Shown piece by piece: positions 46,923 to 55,491 of a stretch of DNA of 64,000 bases (positions within the stretch are counted from its first letter, which is position 1; each line of letters begins with the position of its first letter). Under the pieces are notes generated by a model. That model was not told the DNA's origin and ran no database searches. It worked only from the letters and a program-made list of their open reading frames with translations. The stretch comes from Salinicola halophilus (lineage in GTDB: Bacteria > Pseudomonadota > Gammaproteobacteria > Pseudomonadales > Halomonadaceae). The translations under genes and the position numbers were made by a program. The stretch is taken from NCBI RefSeq assembly GCF_003206155.1, contig NZ_PZJV01000001.1, forward strand, positions 1,656,272 to 1,720,271, in the 5' to 3' direction.

Positions 46923-47892
46923 TCCCTATAAACGGCACGCACAGCTGCGAGATTACTTTTGTGATAAAGATGCAGTAGCGTATGTCCAAGATAATCGATG
47001 GTTGTTAGAGCTGTATTGGTCAAACGAAGCCGACCGATATGTGGATCCTCGTCTCGATGAAGGTTTGGCGTGGTGGGGACCTATCGAATATACGGAAATG
47101 GCTGTCGCCCGAAAGCGCCGGGGGCGATTGCTATTAACACTCAACGACACATGGACGTTGGAAGGCTGGAGTCAATGGATTCAGAAGCACCCCGGACGAT
47201 CGCATATGGATGTTGTGGTACTGCATGTTGATGACCACAGAGATGTTGGATCGCCACGGCTGTTCCAACAGGAAAAAGGATGGTATGACCCAATTACTGG
47301 AAAAATGATGGGACTGGATCAGCCTGATTCCGTGACGTGCGCGATTGAGAGCGGCGCTCTGGGAATGGGTAGTTTCCTAACTCCTTTTCTGCATTTCGCC
47401 CCGACCGCCGATGTAAGGCATCTGTGCCAAGCCCCTAAATGTGTTACTACGGTGGATTCGGTTATTCAGCCTATTCACATAAACGACACGCTACTGGTTC
47501 CGTCGATGCAGCGTCCGGCAATCAGGTTGGTACAAGATGCAGCCGGCGTAGGCTCGGGGCGTTATCGCTTCACTAATGACTTAGAAGCTTGGCTTGAAGG
47601 TGTTGCTCACTGCGGTAAAGACATCTTACTTCACATCGATATGGATTATTTCTGTAATAGATATGACGGGGACAGCGATTTCATTGAGAACCCTGGCCCC
47701 CTTAGTACGCCTCTTGAGCGTGTCTTGACCCATATTGATGAGTTATCAGGTGCATTGCGGCGACATCAGTTAATTAAACGCCTTGTCGATATCACTGTTG
47801 CCTTCTCGCCGGGCTTCTTCCCAGCAGAGTTCTGGGCTTCAACCTGTGATCGCTTGTTGATCGGTCTAGGAGAAGCACCGTGGCACGATTAA
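46876..47892 (+). CDS. arginase-fold protein, UPF0489-like, candidate peptide arginase
   Basis: A 338-residue protein. Arginase-type manganese ligands are recognisable as D119-x-H121-x-D123 (LHVDDHRDVG) and D255-x-D257 (LLHIDMDYF). The GMGSFLTPFLHF segment near 163-174 fits the UPF0489 group, whose member OspR turns peptidyl arginine into ornithine. Free-arginase function is unlikely given the wording and context. It overlaps the radical SAM gene by 47 bp, so translation is coupled. The precursor has arginines in its tail, so the likely substrate is the precursor. An alternative ATG is at 46882. Confidence 0.68.
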   Translation: MSMLPISLPISRLPTDPYKRHAQLRDYFCDKDAVAYVQDNRWLLELYWSNEADRYVDPRLDEGLAWWGPIEYTEMAVARKRRGRLLLTLNDTWTLEGWSQWIQKHPGRSHMDVVVLHVDDHRDVGSPRLFQQEKGWYDPITGKMMGLDQPDSVTCAIESGALGMGSFLTPFLHFAPTADVRHLCQAPKCVTTVDSVIQPIHINDTLLVPSMQRPAIRLVQDAAGVGSGRYRFTNDLEAWLEGVAHCGKDILLHIDMDYFCNRYDGDSDFIENPGPLSTPLERVLTHIDELSGALRRHQLIKRLVDITVAFSPGFFPAEFWASTCDRLLIGLGEAPWHD

Positions 47893-48386
47893 TTAAAGCT
47901 AGCAGGAAGCGGGCCCAGCGAGCGAAGACGTCGAAGCCACCATCCGTAAGAGCCAAGTCCAGATTGGGGCCGGTAGCATCAAGCAATATTGAACTCGTTC
48001 GTACCGCTGGAACTTTGCTTCGGGGAGGAGGGCCAGAGGGAGAAGCATGGATCGTTATGGCGGAAGGCAAGCGGGCAGGTACCGCTTACATCAACGTTAT
48101 CGAGGATGCAATCAGAGGGCGACATGCTTCATTCCACGTATTTCTGAATCGACCGAGCCAGGGAAGGCAGATCGGCCGCAGAGTTTATCAGCTCGGTTGC
48201 ACTAACAGCCAGCACGAGGTCATCTATGCACACATGCGGAAGTCAAACATCGCATCACGTAACGCAGCCTTTCATGCAGGCTTCACCAGTGCAACGGCTC
48301 CAGAAGATACTCAACTTGTTTTGGTATGGCATCGCCAGCCGCCGCACCCCAGTAATAAGACGGCCCTAGAGATCAGCGACTCCTGA
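47880..48386 (+). CDS. GNAT family N-acetyltransferase
   Basis: A 168-residue protein, GTG start with AGGAG 8 bases before it, overlapping the arginase-like gene by 13 bp. A basic N-terminal tail of about 30 residues precedes the GNAT core: FHVFLNRPSQGRQIGRRVYQLG (acetyl-CoA loop near 84-105) and RNAAFHAGF near 127-135. In this cluster the acetylation target could be a side-chain amine made by the arginase or the peptide N-terminus. Self-resistance by acetylation is also possible. Confidence 0.7.
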   Translation: MARLIKASRKRAQRAKTSKPPSVRAKSRLGPVASSNIELVRTAGTLLRGGGPEGEAWIVMAEGKRAGTAYINVIEDAIRGRHASFHVFLNRPSQGRQIGRRVYQLGCTNSQHEVIYAHMRKSNIASRNAAFHAGFTSATAPEDTQLVLVWHRQPPHPSNKTALEISDS

Positions 48387-48561
48387 CGGCCAGCTACAGG
48401 AAAGGGCAGCTGTAATTTGCATCATAGGCTAATTGATTTAAGTGCGCCATCTGGCATCGGCACCATTAGACTCAGGGTGGCATCTCGATTCGCGGATTTC
48501 GCAAGCCTTCGTTTCATAGTACGTAATAAGGCAACATCTTAGGCAACCGAGAGAAAAGAGC

Positions 48562-49149
48562 TTGAAAACGATTAATCTGCAATTTGATAAGAAACCCAGA
48601 TGTTTTGATCTGGAGCGGTCAAGTCGTCATATCTCGGGCCGAAGAGGAATACTTTGAGACGCCATTCACTCGCCTTAGCTATCTCAGCCCATCAAAGGTG
48701 TTAGAAATAGGCTTTGGGTTAGGCATCTCTGCGGCTCTAAACCAAAAACGCCTGATGCCAATTCAGCAGGACATCTTCGAGATTGAGCGGAAAGGCTACA
48801 TGGACCTAAAGATGTTCGCCGTTCCACACGCCAATGCGCGCCCGTTTTTTGGTTGCTGGCAAAAAGCGCATATCGAGGAACAGTACGACTTCATATTTTA
48901 TGACCCCTTTGAATATATTCCGCACGGACGGGCGCCATACTCTGGCAGATCAGAAACGGCAGCAAGCCTGAAGCAGATTCTCAAACCCTCTGGGTACTAT
49001 GCCATCCACATTTTGGTGATGGAGACGTGCCTGATGTGGAAGGATTCGACACTATCAATGTGGAGCTACTCAAGGTCAAGCTAATTAGAATGCCCGACGG
49101 GATTACCTGTGAAGACGTGGCGATTGTCTACCACCAGCACCAAGCTTAG
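48562..49149 (+). pseudogene. SAM-dependent methyltransferase (GAMT-like), frameshifted
   Basis: The central part (48584-49009 frame) encodes a class I SAM methyltransferase: motif I VLEIGFGLGIS, then FDIFYDPF-like motif (YDFIFYDPFEYIPHG) and the LKPSGYYAIH end strand. The layout recalls guanidinoacetate N-methyltransferase. Two frame breaks are evident: an N-terminal part from a TTG at 48562 (LKTINLQFDKKP) is joined near 48597, and after 49009 the frame returns to read HFGDGDVPDVEG to a stop at 49149. Each is probably a one-base indel. Sequencing error cannot be excluded. Confidence 0.62.
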
Positions 49150-49327
49150 CTGATAACCGCCTCGGCGCGTAAGTCGGTGCTGGCACAGCAGGCTTGATTA
49201 TCCGCTTATGGCCAAAAGGAAAGCCTTCTCATTCTTCAACTTAAAGCTCTGACATTATACGATTTAATGAGCTCGATTTTAAAATTGATATCCATGGACG
49301 TTGGGAGGTTGAATAGCAGAAAATATA
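49150..49327. other. AT-rich DNA without recognisable gene
   Basis: No long frame with a ribosome site. A short frame near 49268 has no known relative. I see decayed sequence only. Confidence 0.4.
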
Positions 49328-49480
49328 AACGCTGGACTGTCGGTGCTAACTGATTCGGATAATGCGTAGGCATCTATTTTTACTGAGTTACTGGCGGAGA
49401 TCTCAGAACTTGGTGTAGCAAGGGTCAATGGAGCATATAGAGGATTGAAGGGGCAGATGAGCCGGATAAAGTTGACCTAA
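49328..49480 (+). pseudogene. NYN-domain protein remnant
   Basis: In one frame the stretch reads LSVLTDSDNA, stop, ASIFTELLAEISELGVARVNGAYRG. It resembles the start of NYN (LabA-like) ribonuclease domains, which open with a hydrophobic strand, a D-x-D-N motif, a helix, and a strand leading to an RxYGD motif. A TAG at 49367-49369 lies inside, and the match is lost after about 49460. No intact start is visible. Confidence 0.4.
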
Positions 49481-49819
49481 AATTTATTATAACATCGGCA
49501 TTTGGTGATGATGGCTGGGCACCTTTATGGGTATTGCAAACCATATAAAAAAACACCCCTTCATGCGACTCGAAAAATAACGAACCCTATAAGCTAGAAA
49601 ATTGGTTAAAACCGAATTATCATGAAATAGAAAAAGGATTTTGGTAATAATTGTGTGCATGCTCATATCTATATTAGAGGGAATATCCTGTAATAAAAAT
49701 ATGCAGTCGCTAGAATGCTGGCTGCGGCGTCATATCAACGCTGATTTAAATTCCGCTTTTGGCCGAAAGCGGACTTGATAAATGAATATTTCGCTTGCCA
49801 TGACGCTATTCAAAGATAC
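49481..49819. other. AT-rich DNA without recognisable gene
   Basis: Short-lived frames only. I see no repeats, hairpins or family resemblance. Confidence 0.4.
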
Positions 49820-50060
49820 CTACCCTATAACCGCCAACACTTCCTCAAACTCCCCCGCCTCGGCCTGCAGCACCGGGTCGGCAGGAAACCGCCCCAGCGC
49901 CACGGCAAGATCGAAGAAGCCCTGCGCGGGGAGCCCTTTCCCGCGCCAGCTGACGATCAGCGCGGCGATGAAGGGGCAATTCTGCTCGGCGTCTTCATGC
50001 ATCAGGGTTTCCAGCGACAGGGTGGCGCGGGGACCGGCTTTCGATGCCTGGCTTCGTCTA
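49820..50060 (-). pseudogene. partial copy of the hypothetical gene at 51156-51503
   Basis: On the minus strand a frame reads FIAALIVSWRGKGLPAQGFFDLAVALG, matching the intact downstream gene with few changes. DNA similarity covers roughly 49850-50020 against 51200-51370. The 5' half of the gene is missing. GC content and codon use return to host style here, so this marks the right edge of the island. Confidence 0.7.
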
Positions 50061-50285
50061 AAGAGTTGGGCTAACTGACGCCACGTCGCCTCAGCGGCGA
50101 GCTACATTAAGCCGGCAATCGGCACTCGTATGTTACATGGCAGGCAATTCGGTGCTGGGGCTAAATACAGCCAACCGTTGAAGACGTAGCCCGTGGAAAC
50201 AAGGCGTGGTCACGGGCCGGTCGTCTAGACAGACAGCGGGTTACTGCCACACATCGATCACTAGGCTTAAGGAGCACTCGGCGGT
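50061..50285. other. intergenic region before the secreted hypothetical gene
   Basis: About 225 bp with mixed composition and no gene seen. Promoter for the gene at 50286 expected here. Confidence 0.35.
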
Positions 50286-51044
50286 ATGAAACACCTTTTC
50301 TCACTACTTCTTTTCGTGACACTGGCGGTTGGCGCAGTGCCGAGTCAGGCGCAAGAGAAGACGAAAGACGAACTCGTCACGTCTCTTATCCAGCTGTTTG
50401 CGAACGATGATCGAGAAGCGCTCTCCCAGCGCGTCGACTATCCCATCGAGCGTCGCAAACCGATCCCGCCCATCAGCAACCGAGATGAGTTCCTCGACCG
50501 GTTCGATACGCTCTTCGATGCACCGTTCGTCGAAGCCATCGTCTCCTCGGACCCGGAGGAAGACTGGGTCAAAATGGGCCAGAAAGGAATCATGCTGCAT
50601 CGAGGGGCACTGTGGCTGGATAGCGAGGGCGATATCCTGGCCGTGAATTATGTATCAGAGGCCGAACATGAACTCGGTAACGCGATCCTCGACCGGCAGA
50701 AGCGTGAGCTACATCCGAGCGTCAGTGAATTCGAGGAACCCAAGCTGAACTGGACGACGGATAGCTACCACATTCGCGTCGACGATCTGGGCGAACAGAC
50801 CTACCGATACGCTGCCTGGCCCGTGGGTACACCGACCAGTGAAAAGCCCGAGGTCGTGATAACCGATGGCGATGTCAATTATGAAGGCAGCGGTGGCAAT
50901 CATGACTACGCGTTCGAGCAGGGCGATTATCGCTATGTTTGCCAAGTCACTGTCATCGGTCATCCCGACTCGTTCCCGGGCTGGATCGAAATCTACAAGG
51001 ACGGCGAGCTGATAAAAGAAGAGCACGTCCGCTCGACGGAATAG
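50286..51044 (+). CDS. secreted hypothetical protein
   Basis: A 252-residue protein with a clear signal peptide (residues 1-22, ending SQAQ). The first half (residues 25-140) contains two-helix and beta elements with DNDDREALSQRVDYPIERR; the pattern is like small exported NTF2-like domains, but I cannot name a family with confidence. The second half has several Tyr and Asp residues, possibly a beta-sandwich. Codon use is intermediate between host and island. A bidirectional terminator follows. Confidence 0.65.
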   Translation: MKHLFSLLLFVTLAVGAVPSQAQEKTKDELVTSLIQLFANDDREALSQRVDYPIERRKPIPPISNRDEFLDRFDTLFDAPFVEAIVSSDPEEDWVKMGQKGIMLHRGALWLDSEGDILAVNYVSEAEHELGNAILDRQKRELHPSVSEFEEPKLNWTTDSYHIRVDDLGEQTYRYAAWPVGTPTSEKPEVVITDGDVNYEGSGGNHDYAFEQGDYRYVCQVTVIGHPDSFPGWIEIYKDGELIKEEHVRSTE

Positions 51045-51097
51045 CGCCAGCGCCCCATGGGAAGCCACATTTCCCCCGTCTACGATGCTATCGACAA

Positions 51098-51133
51098 CGA
51101 AACGCCCGCCTTCGACCGGAAGCGGGCGTTTCG
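51098..51133. terminator. bidirectional terminator
   Basis: Perfect 12-bp stem CGAAACGCCCGC / GCGGGCGTTTCG with a 12-base loop, between convergent genes. Confidence 0.85.
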
Positions 51134-51155
51134 CGAAACCACGGTGACATAGGCT

Positions 51156-51503
51156 CTAATCTGGCCGTGCCGCCAGCGCTCTCTCGAATGCCTCCCGCCA
51201 CGCCTCGGCCTGCAGCGCCGGATCGGCAGGAAACCGCCCCAGCGCTACCGCGAGGTCGAAAAAGCCCTGCGCGGGGAGCCCTTCCCCGCGCCGGCTGACG
51301 ACCAGCGCGGCGATGAAGGGGCGATGTTGCTCGGCGTCTTCACGCATCAGGGTTTCCAGCGCCTGGGCGACGCGCTGAATGGTGCGCGGCGGCTGTAGGC
51401 CCAGCGCCTCGGCGAGCTGCTGATAGGTGATCGGCAGCGCTTCGCGGGGTGCGGTTTCGAGAATCTGGCGGACGCGAGGCGGTAGTGCGGGATCGGGGGT
51501 CAT
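51156..51503 (-). CDS. conserved hypothetical protein with winged-helix-like N-terminus
   Basis: A 115-residue protein. Residues 20-55 (LPITYQQLAEALGLQPPRTIQRVAQALE) look like a small helix-turn-helix of the kind seen in alkyltransferase-like proteins; the C-terminal half (FIAALVVSRRGEGLPAQGFFDLAVALGRF) is a conserved region I do not recognise. It lies 5 bp from the YciI gene on the same strand, so the two are co-transcribed. A partial copy is found at the island's right end. Confidence 0.7.
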   Translation of the reverse strand: MTPDPALPPRVRQILETAPREALPITYQQLAEALGLQPPRTIQRVAQALETLMREDAEQHRPFIAALVVSRRGEGLPAQGFFDLAVALGRFPADPALQAEAWREAFERALAARPD

Positions 51504-51508
51504 CGGGC

Positions 51509-51805
51509 TCAGGCCGTCGGGTCGAACAGTTTCACTTCGCGAATCTCCACATGCTCCCAGACGTGGCCGGTCATGTAGGGCTCGGCGGCAAGCCAGGCGT
51601 CGAGTGCGCTGCGGTCTTCGAAGCAGAGATGCACGCTGGAGCCGATCATCCGGCCCTCGTCGTCGAGAATCGCCCCGCCGCTGACAAACTCCCCTTCGCT
51701 TGCCAGCACACGAATGCCTTCCAAGTGCGCGTCGCGGTGGGCGAGCCGGCGCCCGAGAGCGTCGTCATCGGTATAGTCGTAAGCCACTAATGCGTACTGT
51801 CTCAT
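51509..51805 (-). CDS. YciI family protein
   Basis: A 98-residue YciI (YCII-related) protein, a dimeric alpha/beta ferredoxin-like fold. The RRLAHRDAHLEGIRVLASEGEF segment with the His/Asp pair near residues 23-26 and the SVHLCFEDRSALDAWLAAEPY block are family hallmarks. Function is unknown; some relatives act as small hydrolases or isomerases. It is the first gene of a pair with the downstream hypothetical gene. Confidence 0.88.
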   Translation of the reverse strand: MRQYALVAYDYTDDDALGRRLAHRDAHLEGIRVLASEGEFVSGGAILDDEGRMIGSSVHLCFEDRSALDAWLAAEPYMTGHVWEHVEIREVKLFDPTA

Positions 51806-52062
51806 GCCAGGCTCCGGTCGTTCTTTCGCCAGCGGTGGAAGTCGGCATCATGCGGCAACCGCGCGGCGGGAACAAACCGACATTCTGCATGCGACGGCCC
51901 GGCGCGTCGCTTCTGCCGGCCGCTCGCGCTCGGGTATGCTGGGCGGCGTTGGGTTCGTGCCTTGGCGAATCGTCAAATGCTGCTCTTTTCCGCACGCCCT
52001 CTACCTACGCTCCTGCCGCGCCCATTTTTCCACGCCCGCTACCGCGCCCATTGCGAGGTCCC

Positions 52063-52926
52063 ATGCGAAAGATTCTGCTCGTCGACAACGGCTCCCTGCG
52101 CCCTGCCGCGACGCTCAACCTGCGCCGGCTCGCCGAGGCCTTGAGTCAGGCCAGCGGTGAGACGGTCGAGGCCGCCTCATTACTGCACTCGTTCAAGATT
52201 CCGCCAGAGGAACTGGGCGGCCAGAAAGCCGTATCGGTGGGGCCGCTGGCCGAGCGCTACGCCGCCGCGGGCATGACCGAGCTGCTGATCCTGCCGTTCT
52301 TCTTCGGCCCCAGCAAAGCGCTGACCGGTTACCTGCCGGAGCGTCTGGCCGAAGTGCAGGCCCACTACCCGCAGCTTTCGATCACGGTCGCCCCGCCGCT
52401 GGTCGACACGCACCTGGCGCCGGACCTGCGTCTGGCGCAGCTACTGGCCGACAACGTGCGCGAGCGCATTACCGGCCAGACGCGACCGAAGGTCGTGCTG
52501 GTGGACCACGGCAGCCCGATCCCCGAGGTGACGGCGGTGCGCAACTATCTCGCTGGGCAGTTGAGCGCGCTGCTCGCGGATGAAGCCGAGTGCGTGACCT
52601 TCGCCTCGATGGAGCGCCGCGAGGGCGAGGCGTACCGCTTCAACGAGCCGCTGCTGGAAAACCTGCTGGCCTCCCCCGCCCTGGCCGAGAGCCACGTGAT
52701 TCTCTCGATGCTGTTTCTCTCGCCGGGCCGACATGCAGGCGAAGGCGGCGATATCGCCGAGATCTGCACCCAGGCGATGGCTCACACCCCCGGGCTCAAC
52801 GTCGACACGACGCGGCTGGTGGGGGAAAACGACGCCATCGTCGAGATTCTCGCCACGCGCTTGCAGCAGGCGCTCGCCGGCGGGCCGTTGCTGATGGCGT
52901 GCCCTGCCGTGTCGCCCCACGCCTGA
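52063..52926 (+). CDS. CbiX/SirB-type chelatase domain protein
   Basis: A 287-residue protein with two CbiX repeats. The first starts LLVDNGSLRPAATLNLRRLAEAL; the second begins VVLVDHGSPIPEVTAVRNYLAGQL near residue 145 with the family's catalytic-type DHGS His. The first repeat has DNGS in place of DHGS, so it probably lacks the metal-binding His, while LLILPFFFGPSKA and SHVILSMLFLSPGRHAGEGGD mark the second metal side. This family inserts Co or Fe into tetrapyrroles. The ATG at 52063 is chosen since upstream codons do not look coding. Confidence 0.82.
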   Translation: MRKILLVDNGSLRPAATLNLRRLAEALSQASGETVEAASLLHSFKIPPEELGGQKAVSVGPLAERYAAAGMTELLILPFFFGPSKALTGYLPERLAEVQAHYPQLSITVAPPLVDTHLAPDLRLAQLLADNVRERITGQTRPKVVLVDHGSPIPEVTAVRNYLAGQLSALLADEAECVTFASMERREGEAYRFNEPLLENLLASPALAESHVILSMLFLSPGRHAGEGGDIAEICTQAMAHTPGLNVDTTRLVGENDAIVEILATRLQQALAGGPLLMACPAVSPHA

Positions 52927-53006
52927 CATCTCGCTAGCCACAGTCCGTTGAAGGCGGAATCAGCGGCATGCCTGGCGACTTCCCTAACAATTTCAAAGGT
53001 TCTTTC

Positions 53007-54023
53007 ATGATCGATCTACGCAGTGACACCGTGACCCGCCCCAGCGCCGAGATGCAGCGCGTGATGGCCGATGCCCCGCTGGGTGACGATGTCTGGGGCG
53101 ACGACCCGAGCGTCATCCGCCTGCAGCAATACGTCGCCGAGCGCACGGGTAAGGCGGCGGCGCTGTTCTTCCCCACCGGCACGCAGAGCAATCTGGTGGC
53201 GCTGATCAGCCACTGTCAGCGCGGCGACGAATACATCGTCGGCCAGCAGGCGCACACCTACCGTATGGAGGGCGGCGGCGCGGCGGTGCTCGGGGGGATT
53301 CAGCCCCAGCCGATCGACAACGAGGCCGATGGCCGCCTGCCGCTTGCGAAGATCGAGGCGGCGGTCAAGCCGATCGACCCGCACTTCGCCCGCACCCGGC
53401 TGCTGGCGCTGGAGAACACCTTCCACGGTGAGGTGCTGGACGCCGACTACGTTGCCGAAGCGACGGCGCTGGCCCGCCGCCACGGGCTGGCGACGCACCT
53501 CGACGGCGCGCGCATCGGCAATGCCGCAGCCGCCAGCGGCGCGAGCCTGGCCTCGCTCTGCGCGCCCTTCGATACGGTCTCGATCTGCTGCTCGAAGGGA
53601 TTGGGGGCGCCGGCGGGCACGGTGCTGGTGGGGCCTGAGGCGTTCATCGACACCGCGCGGCGCTGGCGCAAGGTGGTCGGCGGCGGGATGCGCCAGGTGG
53701 GGATGCTCGCCGCGGCGTGCGAGTACGCCCTCGAGCACCACCTGCCCACACTGACGCAGGACCACGCCAAGGCGGCGCGACTCGCCGAGGGGCTGGATGG
53801 CATCGACGGCATCACGGTGACGCGCCGGGCCACCAACATGGTGTTCGTGCGCTTCGAACGTGAGGGCTTCGATCCGGCGCATCTTCACGCCTGGCTGCGC
53901 GAGCGGGACATTCTGGTGGGCGCGCTCTACGCCCCGCGCTTCGTCACCCACCGCGACGTCTCCGAGGCGCAGATCGAGCGGGTGATCGAAGCGATGCGCG
54001 ACTACTTCGCCCAGACGGCCTGA
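53007..54023 (+). CDS. ltaE: low-specificity L-threonine aldolase
   Basis: A 338-residue PLP fold-type I enzyme, the usual length for LtaE (333 in E. coli). MIDLRSDTVTRPS at the N-terminus, the GDDVWGDDPSVIRLQQYVAERTGK segment, HLDGARIGNAA near residue 167 and the Schiff-base lysine in SKGLGAPAGTVLVG near 200 are all present. It cleaves L-threonine or L-allo-threonine to glycine and acetaldehyde. The ATG at 53007 has an AAGG site and matches the family start. Confidence 0.93.
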   Translation: MIDLRSDTVTRPSAEMQRVMADAPLGDDVWGDDPSVIRLQQYVAERTGKAAALFFPTGTQSNLVALISHCQRGDEYIVGQQAHTYRMEGGGAAVLGGIQPQPIDNEADGRLPLAKIEAAVKPIDPHFARTRLLALENTFHGEVLDADYVAEATALARRHGLATHLDGARIGNAAAASGASLASLCAPFDTVSICCSKGLGAPAGTVLVGPEAFIDTARRWRKVVGGGMRQVGMLAAACEYALEHHLPTLTQDHAKAARLAEGLDGIDGITVTRRATNMVFVRFEREGFDPAHLHAWLRERDILVGALYAPRFVTHRDVSEAQIERVIEAMRDYFAQTA

Positions 54024-54035
54024 GCCAGCCCCGCT

Positions 54036-54494
54036 TCAATCGAGCTGGGTGTTGGAGGCGCGCGACGGCCGTGTCGGGCCGCCGCCGGTGGTAGAGGTCG
54101 TGTTGGACTGGATCGCATCACCGGCGGGGGCGCTAGGGTCGCAGGCCCGCCTGGCCGTCGAGACGGTGGTGCCGCCGTCGTTGCCATGGCAGATGGTACC
54201 GCCGCTCGATCGTTCGCGGTCGCGCTCCCGGTACTCGCGCTGCACCAGCCCCGGATTGACGTTGAGCTCCAGATGCCGCGGCACGTAGTCGGCGCGGCCG
54301 TCGCGGTTGCGATCCGGCAGGTAGTGGCGCTTGCCGGTATGCGGATTGACCACCGAGACGCCGTCGGCCAGTGCCGGCGCCGCCAGCATCGTCCCGCTCA
54401 GCGCCAGCGCGATGGCGGCCAGCGCCGCGCGGCCAACCCTCAGATACCGGCCGGTGGTGCCGGGGCGCGCGCCTCGCCTCGTCGAATTTGTCAT
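54036..54494 (-). CDS. small secreted protein with EF-hand-like loop
   Basis: A 152-residue protein with a signal peptide up to about residue 44 (PALADG). The stretch YLPDRNRDGRADYV near residues 60-72 fits a calcium loop of the D-x-N-x-D-G-x-x-D kind. The tail is low complexity with Thr, Gly, Ser and Arg. Function unknown. GAGGAG precedes the chosen ATG (54494). It is convergent with ltaE. Confidence 0.7.
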   Translation of the reverse strand: MTNSTRRGARPGTTGRYLRVGRAALAAIALALSGTMLAAPALADGVSVVNPHTGKRHYLPDRNRDGRADYVPRHLELNVNPGLVQREYRERDRERSSGGTICHGNDGGTTVSTARRACDPSAPAGDAIQSNTTSTTGGGPTRPSRASNTQLD

Positions 54495-54630
54495 GGCGTG
54501 TTCTCCTCTCGGTGGCATCGATCTTCGCCGCTGCCTTTAGACTAGTGCATACCGTCCTATCGGCCGATGCCGCGCCGAGATTGACACGCTCTCTCCACGA
54601 TTGCGCCCGTGTCCGTGCTCACGCTCACGC

Positions 54631-55491
54631 TCATCCGGCATTGGCGAGCCACTCCCATAGCGCCGCGGCGGGCTCGCGCATCTGGCGGTTGGCCGGGCGC
54701 ACCAGCCAGAACGCCTCGTCGGTGCCCATGTCGAATGCGAACGGCGCCACCAGGTCGCGGCTGGCTTCCAGCAGCCGCCGGTGCGAGAGCGCCACGCCGC
54801 CGCCGTAGGCGGCCATGGAGAGCGTGGTGACGTGGGTGTCGCAGATCATCGCCCGGCAGCGGGTCTCCAGCCCGGCAACGCCCGCCTCGGCGAGCCAGCG
54901 CGGCCAGCCGGCGTCGAACCCGGCGGCGTGCAGCAGCGTCTGCCCGGCGAGATCCTCCGGCGCCTGCAGCGTCTTCGCCATCGCCGCGCAGCAGACCGGC
55001 AGCAGCCGCTCCTCGCCCAGGTGGTGGACGACCAGATCGCTCCACTCGCCGCGGCCGTAGCGCACTTCCAGATCCGCCCCCTCGATGCCGAAATCCTCCG
55101 CCCAGATGGCGCTGACCAGGCGCAGCGTGATGTCCGGACGAATCTGCTGAAAGCGCATCAGCCGCGGGGCCAGCCAGGTCTGCTGCATCGCGGGGGTCGC
55201 GCGTAGCGTGATCGGCGCATCGGGGCTGGGGCCGAAGACTTCCGCGGTGCCTTCGGCGAGCCGGCGGAACGCCTCCTGCACGCTGGGCAGCCACGCCTGC
55301 CCGGCCGGCGTCAGCGCGAGACTGCGCGGGTAGCGCACGAACAGCGGCTGCCCCACCCGATCCTCCAGCAGCCGAATGCGCTGACTGATTGCCGACTGGG
55401 TCACGCCGAGTTCGCGCCCGGCTTCGGTGAAGCTGAGCGTGCGCGCGGCGGATTCGAACGCCTGCAGCCAGAGAATCGGAGGGGTGTTCAT
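54631..55491 (-). CDS. LysR family transcriptional regulator
   Basis: A 286-residue LysR regulator. The N-terminal winged helix has FTEAGRELGVTQSAISQRIRLLEDRVG at residues 21-47, and the effector domain starts near 90. The PPILWLQAFESAARTLSF opening is that of the GcvA-like branch. It is divergent from the gamma-butyrobetaine dioxygenase gene and probably regulates it through the repeat-bearing intergenic region. Confidence 0.88.
   Translation of the reverse strand: MNTPPILWLQAFESAARTLSFTEAGRELGVTQSAISQRIRLLEDRVGQPLFVRYPRSLALTPAGQAWLPSVQEAFRRLAEGTAEVFGPSPDAPITLRATPAMQQTWLAPRLMRFQQIRPDITLRLVSAIWAEDFGIEGADLEVRYGRGEWSDLVVHHLGEERLLPVCCAAMAKTLQAPEDLAGQTLLHAAGFDAGWPRWLAEAGVAGLETRCRAMICDTHVTTLSMAAYGGGVALSHRRLLEASRDLVAPFAFDMGTDEAFWLVRPANRQMREPAAALWEWLANAG

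Noticed and set aside
46876-47892. Reading the arginase-fold protein as a metabolic arginase
   Set aside because: The wording around the metal motifs fits UPF0489-type proteins and the gene is embedded in a peptide-modification cluster.
44197-50285. tRNA, integrase or IS element at the island edges
   Set aside because: No cloverleaf, transposase or terminal inverted repeat could be recognised.
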